Position numbers and translations under genes: made by a program. A DNA stretch of 12,689 bases from assembly GCA_910586435.1 (NCBI GenBank), contig CAJUGT010000014.1:1-12689 (forward strand), read 5' to 3'. The DNA is from an uncultured Acetatifactor sp. (lineage in GTDB: Bacteria; Bacillota; Clostridia; Lachnospirales; Lachnospiraceae). The notes under the pieces are model-generated. The model ran no database searches, had not been told where the DNA came from, and worked only from the letters and a program-made list of their open reading frames with translations. Every line of letters begins with the position of its first letter. Positions within the stretch are counted from its first letter, which is position 1. This document shows, in pieces, positions 6,796-12,689 of the stretch.

Positions 6796-7908
6796 TTAAT
6801 AGGGCTGGATGGGGGTGCGGCCGAACACATCCGGTTCTGCCGGGATGTGTTCACAGGTATTGTATCGCAGTGCCAGGAACTGCTCCCGATTGCTTTTATA
6901 CATTTTTTTCAGTTCGTCCGAATAGCCTACAATCACCCACGGGAACATGGAGCCTGTTCTCTGAAGCATTTTTTGGGCTGTTGCCTCATCGGGGACGGAC
7001 AGGGTAATTTCGTTTTTGTAGCCTTCCACAAAGAACACAACGTTATAGGTTGTTCCGGTCTTAACACCATTTGTGCGGTGTGTGACGGTATTTTGATAGG
7101 CCCACATGATTTTGTTGTTGGGAATGGCACGAACCGTAGCGCCCGCAGTGTAATAGGTCATAAGTTTTCCCATTTTGGTTTCGTCATTTTTATCAAAAGA
7201 CTGGGCAGAGGCGTAGTCGGACTCAATGACTGACTCAGAATAACCTGCTGAGGCAATATCTTCGTACAGTTTCTTCACATATCCTCCGCTCACTCCCTTG
7301 ATAATACGGATAAGACCTGCGGCCAGTGTGACAAAGCCGATGGAGAACAGAACGCTATACCCTATGTTCATGTTCGTCTTATCACCAATATCAATGTAAT
7401 AGGGAATGGTGCTTTCCTCAAATTCTTTTTCGGTAAAACCGCCGTCTGTAAAATATTCCTTGAAGTATGTAAAGTTTTGCCCCCGAAGTCTTTTGATTTT
7501 TCCGCTCAGGAGGACGGGGTCCGAAAGGATTTGGTTGCTGGTGTTTTCCGCCATGGCGTTGAGTGTCTTGCGATAGGAAGGGGGAACCCGTAAGGCCATG
7601 TAACGGTAATCCGTGGCATATTCATCGCCGGTCCATATGACATAATATAAATCTGTGGTTCTTCGGGTGTTGTGTTCGGTATTCTGTTCATATTTTTCCA
7701 GGTAACATCCGAAATTGGCAGTCAGTTCCACATCCACCAGCTGGTTGCGGATTTGACCGGGTTCAAGCTGTTCAAATGAAACATAGCCGGTGATGATGTA
7801 CCAGAGATTTACGGCGTGCCAGCCTGCCAGCCCCAATCCTGCGATGATCAGAATAATGGAGACAAGCAGGGATTTTTTTAGAGATTTTTTCTTCAGATCT
7901 TCAAACAT
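6796..7908 (-). CDS. Two-TM membrane protein of unknown function
   Basis: A 370-residue protein read leftward. The start at 7908 (MFEDLKKKSLKKS) is chosen because AGGAGG lies about a dozen bases upstream; the frame stays open 55 codons further up with no ribosome site. Residues 1-12 are lysine-rich, 13-39 form a first membrane segment, 40-181 a soluble domain, probably outside the cell by the positive-inside rule, 182-204 a second membrane segment, and 205-370 a cytoplasmic domain. The region 245-345 (YYTAGATVRAIPNNKIMWAYQ, then GTTYNVVFF) looks like an all-beta domain. I do not recognise a characterised family; it resembles uncharacterised Lachnospiraceae membrane proteins. It converges on the pectin genes and has its own promoter, so it is probably unrelated to them. 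Confidence 0.85.
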   Translation of the reverse strand: MFEDLKKKSLKKSLLVSIILIIAGLGLAGWHAVNLWYIITGYVSFEQLEPGQIRNQLVDVELTANFGCYLEKYEQNTEHNTRRTTDLYYVIWTGDEYATDYRYMALRVPPSYRKTLNAMAENTSNQILSDPVLLSGKIKRLRGQNFTYFKEYFTDGGFTEKEFEESTIPYYIDIGDKTNMNIGYSVLFSIGFVTLAAGLIRIIKGVSGGYVKKLYEDIASAGYSESVIESDYASAQSFDKNDETKMGKLMTYYTAGATVRAIPNNKIMWAYQNTVTHRTNGVKTGTTYNVVFFVEGYKNEITLSVPDEATAQKMLQRTGSMFPWVIVGYSDELKKMYKSNREQFLALRYNTCEHIPAEPDVFGRTPIQPY

Positions 7909-7936
7909 TTGATTTCTTTTCCTCCTGATTATATTT

Positions 7937-7948
7937 CCCGTATACGGG
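7937..7948. promoter_or_regulatory. Perfect palindrome CCCGTATACGGG in the leader of the membrane protein gene
   Basis: Twelve-base perfect palindrome 28 bases before the start codon and about 85 bases after the predicted transcription start of the leftward gene. It could bind a dimeric regulator; as RNA it could only form a weak hairpin. Confidence 0.45.
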
Positions 7949-8038
7949 ATTGTGCTTTTTGTCTCTACGCGCCAACGCCTTTCAGTTTTCCGGGTGTACT
8001 TTGCGTTGAGACTGTTATATAATAAAATTTTGAATATT

Positions 8039-8067
8039 ATTCTATCACAATATATTTTTTTACGCAA
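8039..8067 (-). promoter_or_regulatory. Sigma-A-type promoter of the membrane protein gene
   Basis: On the minus strand: -35 TTGCGT (8067-8062), 17-base spacer, extended -10 TGATAGAAT with the hexamer TAGAAT at 8044-8039. Transcription would start near 8032, giving a leader of about 124 bases that contains the palindrome at 7937-7948. Confidence 0.7.
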
Positions 8068-8297
8068 GACCATTCATTTTGTCAGACAAGGTAATGTCAG
8101 ATAGGGTAAATATTAGCTTTGCGTTAAAGGCATATAGCAGAAATTGGTTGGAACTCTATATAAAAATGTTATGATAATTCTGCAATGCATATTTCCTGAG
8201 ACGACAGATAGGCAGAAGAAGGCACTGTGTGGTACTGTCGGGCGAACGGTAACATACGCCCCAAATAGTTAGTCAAGGTGATATTTTTAAGAAACGC
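8068..8297. other. AT-rich intergenic region with no recognised gene
   Basis: Lies between the leftward promoter at 8039-8067 and the rightward promoter at 8298-8326. I see no coding frame with a ribosome site, no tRNA and no strong terminator. CGACAG (8202-8207) and CTGTCG (8235-8240) form a short inverted repeat 27 bases apart of doubtful meaning. Confidence 0.5.
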
Positions 8298-8326
8298 TTG
8301 TGTGTAAAGAAAAAATATTATATAAT
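8298..8326 (+). promoter_or_regulatory. Sigma-A-type promoter before the small orphan gene
   Basis: TTGTGT (8298-8303), a 17-base spacer and a consensus TATAAT (8321-8326). Transcription would start near 8333, so the palindrome GAGTAATTACTC (8342-8353) falls in the first 20 bases of the transcript, a place suited to an operator or a 5' hairpin. The leader to the small gene is then about 125 bases. Confidence 0.65.
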
Positions 8327-8341
8327 GAATAAGATTGGTTT

Positions 8342-8364
8342 GAGTAATTACTCTCCCTTTTCGG
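8342..8364 (+). repeat. Left inverted repeat flanking the small gene
   Basis: Contains the palindrome GAGTAATTACTC (8342-8353) followed by TCCCTTTTCGG. Its reverse complement matches 8829-8849 with one substitution and a two-base insertion, so the small gene sits between a pair of inverted repeats. Confidence 0.7.
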
Positions 8365-8457
8365 AATTGTGTGTCTATGGATAGCAAGTTTATAAATATA
8401 CATTGTATGCGCAGGCATATATTTTAAGTATATAAATTGAGATTAGGGGGGAAAATA

Positions 8458-8733
8458 ATGAAATTTAGGTTAGACACAAATTATTCTGAGGAAGAATTGC
8501 AATTTCTTGCCAAACATAATTGTACAGTTCTCTCTGAAATAAATCTCTCAAAAACTAATTTTTCGGAATATGAAGTGCCGTGCCGAATGTTCAATTATGG
8601 AGGAACATATATTGCTGAAATTATTGACGATGAAACTGGCAAATTAGTATGGGCAGTTTTATCAAAATGGAATGGTATCTATCATGTTTCAACTTATTAT
8701 GATTGTTTGGAAACACTGGAACAAGGGCTGTAA
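8458..8733 (+). CDS. Small hypothetical protein, 91 residues
   Basis: Not recognised. The start at 8458 has AGGGGGG (8445-8451) six bases upstream; a TTG at 8437 would add seven residues but would place the ribosome site inside the gene. The protein is acidic, begins MKFRLDTNYSEEELQFL, and has a central GGTYIAEIIDDETGKLVWAVLSKWNGIYHVSTY stretch (split here as GGTYIAEIIDDE, LVWAVL, GIYHVSTY) suggestive of alternating beta strands, so it is probably a small cytoplasmic alpha/beta protein. No signal peptide or membrane segment. It is more AT-rich than its neighbours and has its own promoter at 8298-8326 and flanking inverted repeats, which suggests separate acquisition. Immunity-like or phage-derived proteins can look like this, but nothing specific supports either. 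Confidence 0.7.
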   Translation: MKFRLDTNYSEEELQFLAKHNCTVLSEINLSKTNFSEYEVPCRMFNYGGTYIAEIIDDETGKLVWAVLSKWNGIYHVSTYYDCLETLEQGL

Positions 8734-8828
8734 ATTTCCGTTTGAAGAATTACCAGATAAGTATAAATTCAGTAATTATATATAGGAATATACATTTAAC
8801 TCTATATTTAAACAGAGGGAACATTTTT

Positions 8829-8849
8829 CTGAAAAGGGAGTAATTACTC
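8829..8849 (-). repeat. Right inverted repeat flanking the small gene
   Basis: CTGAAAAGGG followed by AGTAATTACTC, carrying the same 12-base palindrome GAGTAATTACTC (8838-8849) as the left copy but in inverted overall orientation. An alternative hairpin ACTCT/AGAGT (8846-8850 with 8856-8860) overlaps the palindrome, so the two cannot form at once in the leader of the downstream peptidase gene. Confidence 0.7.
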
Positions 8850-8904
8850 TGTGTCAGAGTGATATGTCATGGGAGTAAAATAAATTGGAAAAGAGGAGAC
8901 GCGA

Positions 8905-10578
8905 ATGAAATTTAAGGATATGCCATACGAACGTGTGGACTTTGAACAGGTGGAAAAAGAAATGAAAGCCCTGATGGAGGAATTTGAAAACGCGGGAAGC
9001 GGAGAGGAGCAGTTCAAGGTCCATGAGAAGTATTATGCGCTCACGGGCAAAGTGGATACTCAGCTGACCATAGCCCATATCCGGTACGATGTAGACACCA
9101 CCGATGAATTCTACAGTAAGGAGCATGAATATTATAACGAGAAGAGACCCATCTATCACAATCTGTTGTTGGAATATGAGAAAAAATTATATGCTTCTCC
9201 ATACAGGGCGTATCTGGAAGAGAAGATTGGACCTGTGGCTTTCAAAAATATGGAACTTGCGCAGAAGGCCATGGATGAAAAACTGATTCCCTTGATGCAG
9301 GAAGCAAATGCTCTGACCACGGAGTATAACAAGCTGATTGCGGGGGCCAAGATTTCTTTTGACGGCAAAGAGCTGAATTTGTCCCTGCTGCGCCCCTATC
9401 TGGTGGATTCTGACAGGACGGTAAGAAAGGCTGCATGGGAAAAGCAGAGTGAATTCTTCCAGGCCAACGGGGAAAAACTGGATGAAATCTATGATAAATT
9501 GGTGAAAAACCGTACGGCCCAGGCCAGGGCAATGGGGTATGATAACTTTGTGGAACTGGGTTATTACAAGATGCAGAGGAACTGCTATGGCAAAAAGGAA
9601 GTGGAAGCATTCCGCAATCAGGTAAAAGAATATCTGGTTCCCTTTGCGGAGAAGCTTCATGACCGGAGAAGGCAGAGACTGGGGCTGGATAAGTTAAGCT
9701 ATATTGACAATGCGGTATATTTCAAGGAGGGCAATCCGGCGCCTTTTGGCACACCGGACGAAATACTGTCTGCCGGGAGCAAAATGTACAGCGAACTCTC
9801 TCCGGAGACGAAGGAATTCTATCATTTTATGATGGAAAATGAACTGTTTGATGTACTTGGGCGCAAGACGAAAAGAGCGGGGGGATATATGACCTATATG
9901 CCCGTATACCATTCTCCGTTTGTGTTTGCCAATTTTAACGGCACCAGCGGGGATGTGGATGTGATTACCCATGAGTGTGGTCACGCTTTCCAGGGATATC
10001 TGTCAGGCAGCGATCCCATCAGGGAACATGCGGATATTACCATGGAGACAGCGGAGATTCATTCCATGTCCATGGAATTTTTCACCCAGAAGTGGATGCC
10101 CCTGTTCTTTGGTGACAGGGCTAAGGATTACCTTGAGATGCACCTGGAAGATTCTGTGGCTTTTATCCCCTATGGCTGTATGGTGGATGAATTCCAGCAC
10201 ATTGTGTATGAAAATCCTGACATGACTCCTGCGCAGAGACATGAGGCATGGCTGAAGCTGGAAAAAGAATACAGACCACATCAGGATTACGGTGATGACA
10301 AATTCTTTGGAAAAGGCGGATTCTGGCAGAAACAGCAGCACATATACAACAGTCCTTTTTACTATATTGACTATTGTCTGGCTCAAACCTGCGCATTGCA
10401 GTATAAAGTAAAAATGGATTCTGATTATCAGAGCGCATGGGAGAGTTATCTGAAACTTTGCAGGCTTTCGGCAAGCGATTTCTTTACCAATATGGTGAAG
10501 GAAGTGGGGCTTATGAGTCCTTTTGAACCTGGCTGTCTGAAAAATATTGTGGATAAACTTGAAAATTATGTGAAATAA
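8905..10578 (+). CDS. M3 family oligoendopeptidase (PepF-like)
   Basis: Zinc metallopeptidase that cuts short peptides in the cytoplasm. The 557 residues match the length of the Clostridial M3 oligoendopeptidases. The active site HECGH is at 356-360 (His356 and His360 as zinc ligands, Glu357 as base), with Glu384 in TAEIHSMSMEFF as third ligand, 28 residues after the first histidine as in thimet-type enzymes. The conserved approach segment YMPVYHSPFVFANFNGT (331-347) and the C-terminal FYYIDYCLAQTCALQY (485-500), which includes the family's substrate-binding tyrosines, are present. The N-terminal half is alpha-helical as expected. GAGGAG (8893-8898) supports the ATG at 8905. No signal peptide. 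It stands alone, with a separate promoter-like leader and a stem-loop after it; no link to the pectin genes is apparent. Confidence 0.93.
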   Translation: MKFKDMPYERVDFEQVEKEMKALMEEFENAGSGEEQFKVHEKYYALTGKVDTQLTIAHIRYDVDTTDEFYSKEHEYYNEKRPIYHNLLLEYEKKLYASPYRAYLEEKIGPVAFKNMELAQKAMDEKLIPLMQEANALTTEYNKLIAGAKISFDGKELNLSLLRPYLVDSDRTVRKAAWEKQSEFFQANGEKLDEIYDKLVKNRTAQARAMGYDNFVELGYYKMQRNCYGKKEVEAFRNQVKEYLVPFAEKLHDRRRQRLGLDKLSYIDNAVYFKEGNPAPFGTPDEILSAGSKMYSELSPETKEFYHFMMENELFDVLGRKTKRAGGYMTYMPVYHSPFVFANFNGTSGDVDVITHECGHAFQGYLSGSDPIREHADITMETAEIHSMSMEFFTQKWMPLFFGDRAKDYLEMHLEDSVAFIPYGCMVDEFQHIVYENPDMTPAQRHEAWLKLEKEYRPHQDYGDDKFFGKGGFWQKQQHIYNSPFYYIDYCLAQTCALQYKVKMDSDYQSAWESYLKLCRLSASDFFTNMVKEVGLMSPFEPGCLKNIVDKLENYVK

Positions 10579-10579
10579 C

Positions 10580-10608
10580 TTCACATTTTCCGGGAAATAT
10601 TGTAGAAT
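10580..10608 (+). promoter_or_regulatory. Probable promoter of the foldase gene
   Basis: TTCACA (10580-10585), a 17-base spacer and TAGAAT (10603-10608). It begins two bases after the peptidase stop codon. Predicted start of transcription is near 10615, inside the left arm of the inverted repeat at 10609-10642. Confidence 0.5.
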
Positions 10609-10642
10609 GGTAACAGTTTGGACGTCTGTACAAACTGTTACC
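10609..10642 (+). terminator. 12-bp perfect inverted repeat after the peptidase gene
   Basis: GGTAACAGTTTG (10609-10620) and CAAACTGTTACC (10631-10642) pair perfectly around a 10-base loop. It may end the peptidase transcript, though the following TAAAATAATTT is a poor T-tract. Because it directly abuts a promoter-like -10 box it could equally be an operator for the foldase gene or a 5' stabilising hairpin. Confidence 0.55.
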
Positions 10643-10770
10643 TAAAATAATTTCAGGGGCTGTCCGGCGAAGGTACAAGGGAAAAACAGCGGATGTCAAA
10701 AAAGCGGCGGTGTAATGCCGGGCTGGAAGTCTGAGAGCCATGAAGAACTGGAGAATGGAGAAAACATTAT

Positions 10771-12420
10771 ATGTCTAAATCAAATAAGGAAGCGCGGGAA
10801 TCCGAACAGCAGTCGGAAAAAGTAGTTACAAGGTATGATTTGAAAATGCAGAGGAGAAAGGAGCAGAAGGAGAAGGAGCAGCGGGACAAGCGTATCGGCA
10901 CCATCGGAGGAATTGTATTGGTGGTGGCGCTTGCGTGCCTGGTGGCATCCTTTCCCATCCGTACCTGGCTTACCGTAAACGGAACATACATTAAGGTGGG
11001 CGGGGAGAATATCTCCAAAGTGGAATATGATTATCATTATAATATGGCAAGCAACAGCTATATTGCGGATAATTATTACATGCTTTATTATTTTGGGGTG
11101 GATTTGACCGGGGATTTGTCCAAACAAATGTATTCGGACACTCTTACATGGAAGGATTACTTTGACCAGCTTGCGGTGGAGAGCATTGCGAGAAATAAGA
11201 GTCTGGCAAAGGAAGGACGGGCGGCAGGCTTCGTCTATGATGTGACGGAAGATTACGAGGAATTTGAGGAAGCGCTGAAGGATGCCGCTTCCGAGGCCGG
11301 AACCAGCCAGAAGGAATATGTGCAGAGGATGTATGGCGTATATGCCACACAGGCCAGGGTGAAACCTTTTCTGGAAGAGGCATTGTATGTAGCGGCGTAT
11401 ACCGATGAGGTAGCCGAAGGACTTATGCCTTCCCAGGAGGAAATTCAGGCCCATTATGAAGAAAACAAATCAACTTATGATTCGGTAGACTTTTATATAT
11501 ATCAGGTGGATGCGGAGCTTCCCACGGAGCCAACCGAACTGGCAGATCCAGTGGAACCTGCGGCAAATGATAACGGTGAAGGCGGCGAAGGCACACAGGG
11601 CAGTGAGGAACCGGAAGTCTATCAGCCCTCGGAGGCAGAGATTGCTGCTGCAATGGAGAAGGCGAAAACCGAAGCGGAGAGGGTGGAAGGCAGTCTGAAG
11701 ACCACAGGTGAGCTGAAGACCAATGTTAAGAAGTCTTCCTCAGCCATGCCGTATTATTCTGTGGGCAGCTGGCTGTTTGAGGATGAGAGAAAGGTCGGTG
11801 ACACCACTGTCATTGAAGACGCTGTAAATCACCGCTATTATGTGGTTGGCTTTGAGGGGCGTTATCTTGATCAGGTATTGACGTCGGATATTCGGGTTGT
11901 GCTTACCGAAGACGGAAATGGGCAGGAGATTCTGGAAGAGTGGAAAAGCGGACCGGCCACAGAAGAAAGCTTTGGTGAAATCTGTGATAAATACAGAAAT
12001 CCCGATATTACCACTGCCAAGGGAGGGCTGTTGGAAGGCGTATCACCCAGCGAGCTGCCTGAGGAACTGAAAAGCTGGATGACTGACAGCGTTCGTACTG
12101 CGGGGGATACCGCAGTGATATCGCCGGAAGGTGAGACTTATACCTATGTTATGTATTATGTGGCGCCCAATCAGGAAGAGTGGATTTTGCAGATTAAGAA
12201 TACGCTGCTCCAAGAGAGGCTGGATGATTACATTGACGCACTGGCAGCCAGTGCGGAGGTTGAGGACCCCAAAGGAAATCTGGCATATTTGAATGTTCCT
12301 TCGGAGGATGAAGGCATACCGGAAGACGGAACCGCCGGCAATGAAGAATCCACGGAGGGAAACACACCGGAAGAATCATCATCCGGCAATGAAAGCACAG
12401 AAGCCAATGGAAGCAATTGA
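10771..12420 (+). CDS. Membrane-anchored SurA/PpiC-like peptidyl-prolyl isomerase (foldase)
   Basis: Predicted extracytoplasmic folding helper held by one N-terminal membrane anchor. Of 549 residues, 1-41 are a highly charged cytoplasmic head (EQKEKEQRDKR), 43-62 the membrane segment, and the rest lies outside. Residues 72-232 are a helical SurA-N-like region. Residues 236-362 look like a first parvulin-like domain (VDFYIYQVDA, then GSWLFEDERKVGDTTVIED, then YYVVGF) split by an acidic low-complexity insert at about 249-287. Residues 371-465 look like a second PpiC-like domain (SDIRVVLTED, FGEICDKY, KGGLLEGVSPSELPEEL, then AGDTAVI and YVMYYV). Residues 508-549 are an acidic Ser/Glu/Asn/Gly-rich tail. 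There is no lipobox, unlike PrsA. GGAG (10757-10760) lies ten bases upstream of the ATG. Isomerase activity is not certain, since both domains are degenerate. Confidence 0.82.
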   Translation: MSKSNKEARESEQQSEKVVTRYDLKMQRRKEQKEKEQRDKRIGTIGGIVLVVALACLVASFPIRTWLTVNGTYIKVGGENISKVEYDYHYNMASNSYIADNYYMLYYFGVDLTGDLSKQMYSDTLTWKDYFDQLAVESIARNKSLAKEGRAAGFVYDVTEDYEEFEEALKDAASEAGTSQKEYVQRMYGVYATQARVKPFLEEALYVAAYTDEVAEGLMPSQEEIQAHYEENKSTYDSVDFYIYQVDAELPTEPTELADPVEPAANDNGEGGEGTQGSEEPEVYQPSEAEIAAAMEKAKTEAERVEGSLKTTGELKTNVKKSSSAMPYYSVGSWLFEDERKVGDTTVIEDAVNHRYYVVGFEGRYLDQVLTSDIRVVLTEDGNGQEILEEWKSGPATEESFGEICDKYRNPDITTAKGGLLEGVSPSELPEELKSWMTDSVRTAGDTAVISPEGETYTYVMYYVAPNQEEWILQIKNTLLQERLDDYIDALAASAEVEDPKGNLAYLNVPSEDEGIPEDGTAGNEESTEGNTPEESSSGNESTEANGSN

Positions 12421-12425
12421 TAATG

Positions 12426-12460
12426 GAAGGCGGTGGGGATTTCTCACCGCCTTCTTGTGT
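12426..12460 (+). terminator. Intrinsic terminator after the foldase gene
   Basis: GAAGGCGGTG (12426-12435) pairs perfectly with CACCGCCTTC (12445-12454) around a 9-base loop, followed by TTGTGT. The T-tract is short but the stem is strong and lies five bases after the stop. Confidence 0.8.
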
Positions 12461-12489
12461 CAGGGGAGAAATTGTGGAAAGGCAGTTGC

Positions 12490-12598
12490 GGAACTGGAAT
12501 AAAAAACAGCAACGTACTGAACAAGCCCCGGGAGGATTGACAGACACGTAAGTGTCTGGAAAAACTCCCAGAAGAAGGGGGCTTGGAAAGGGAGTTGC
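12490..12598 (+). repeat. Structured repeat, copy C
   Basis: Lead GGAACTGGAATAA then AAAACA, three bases (TAA) shorter than copies A and B. Stems: GCAAC/GTTGC (12509-12513 with 12594-12598); an 8+8 internal loop (GTACTGAA and GAAAGGGA); CAAGCCCC/GGGGCTTG (12522-12529 with 12578-12585); GGGAG/CTCCC (12530-12534 with 12565-12569); and an inner hairpin CAGACAC/GTGTCTG (12541-12547 with 12552-12558) closed by a GTAA loop. A 3' bulge AGAAGAAG separates the second and third stems. All stems differ in sequence from copies A and B. Confidence 0.82.
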
Positions 12599-12689
12599 GG
12601 AACTGGAATAAAAAACAGCAACGTACTGAACAAGCCCGGGAGGATTGACAGACACGTAAGTGTCTGGAAAAACTCCCAGAAGAAGGGGG
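12599..12689 (+). repeat. Structured repeat, copy D (cut by the window end)
   Basis: Tandem copy of C with a period of 109 bases, one C shorter in the second stem (12631-12637). All visible stems are kept, and the window ends in the run of G that would form the 3' side of the second stem. More copies may follow to the right. Confidence 0.82.

Noticed and set aside
8169..8387. 72-residue minus-strand frame in the AT-rich gap
   Set aside because: It runs across the strong plus-strand promoter and the palindrome, has no ribosome site and looks like chance in AT-rich DNA.
12490..12689. CRISPR array
   Set aside because: The units are 109 bases with near-identical sequence throughout, so there is no short repeat with unique spacers, and no cas gene is present.

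Overview
The window looks like a chromosomal segment of a gut Lachnospiraceae-type Clostridium (Firmicutes). This is inferred from strong AGGAGG-type ribosome binding sites, sigma-A-like promoters, a Clostridial large serine recombinase, a GH112 phosphorylase like those of Clostridium phytofermentans, an M3 oligoendopeptidase and a membrane-anchored parvulin-type foldase. No taxonomic marker gene is present, so genus cannot be given.

Layout. (1) 1-809, minus strand: the 5' part of a large serine recombinase of an integrative element that continues off the left edge. The element end probably lies in the AT-rich gap 810-1099. (2) 1183-6588, plus strand: three genes that fit intracellular breakdown of rhamnogalacturonan-I pectin: a GH105 unsaturated rhamnogalacturonyl hydrolase, a CE12/SGNH acetylesterase carrying an unexpected C-terminal SLH-like region, and a GH112 phosphorylase that in this setting is best guessed to act on galactosyl-rhamnose. 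None has a signal peptide. A sigma-A-type promoter lies before the first gene and a strong stem-loop with a T-tract follows the last. (3) 6796-7908, minus strand: a convergent two-TM membrane protein of unknown function with its own promoter. (4) 8298-8849: a small AT-rich orphan gene between two inverted copies of a palindrome-containing sequence. (5) 8905-12420, plus strand: M3 oligoendopeptidase, then a membrane-anchored PpiC-like foldase, each with its own leader. (6) 12421-12689: terminator, then tandem repeats running off the right edge.

Most notable observation: a structured repeat family of about 110 nt occurs at least four times, twice between the CE12 and GH112 genes (4148-4261, 4303-4412) and twice in tandem at the right end (12490-12598, 12599-12689, the last cut). 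The copies share a single-stranded lead GGAACTGGAATAA...AAAACA, an 8+8 internal loop with GAA on both sides, and a 6-8 nt bulge on one strand. The sequences of the three nested stems differ between copies while pairing is kept. One pair of copies closes its hairpin with a GTAA (GNRA-type) loop. This is the pattern of a conserved RNA (or folded single-stranded DNA) structure. I do not recognise it as a known family. The ribosome binding site of the GH112 gene is built into the lead sequence of a truncated third copy.

Functionally, GH105 would remove the unsaturated uronate from lyase-generated oligosaccharides, the CE12 enzyme would remove acetyl groups, and GH112 would phosphorolyse a galactoside to galactose-1-phosphate, saving ATP. 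The transporter and lyases expected to feed this pathway are not in the window.
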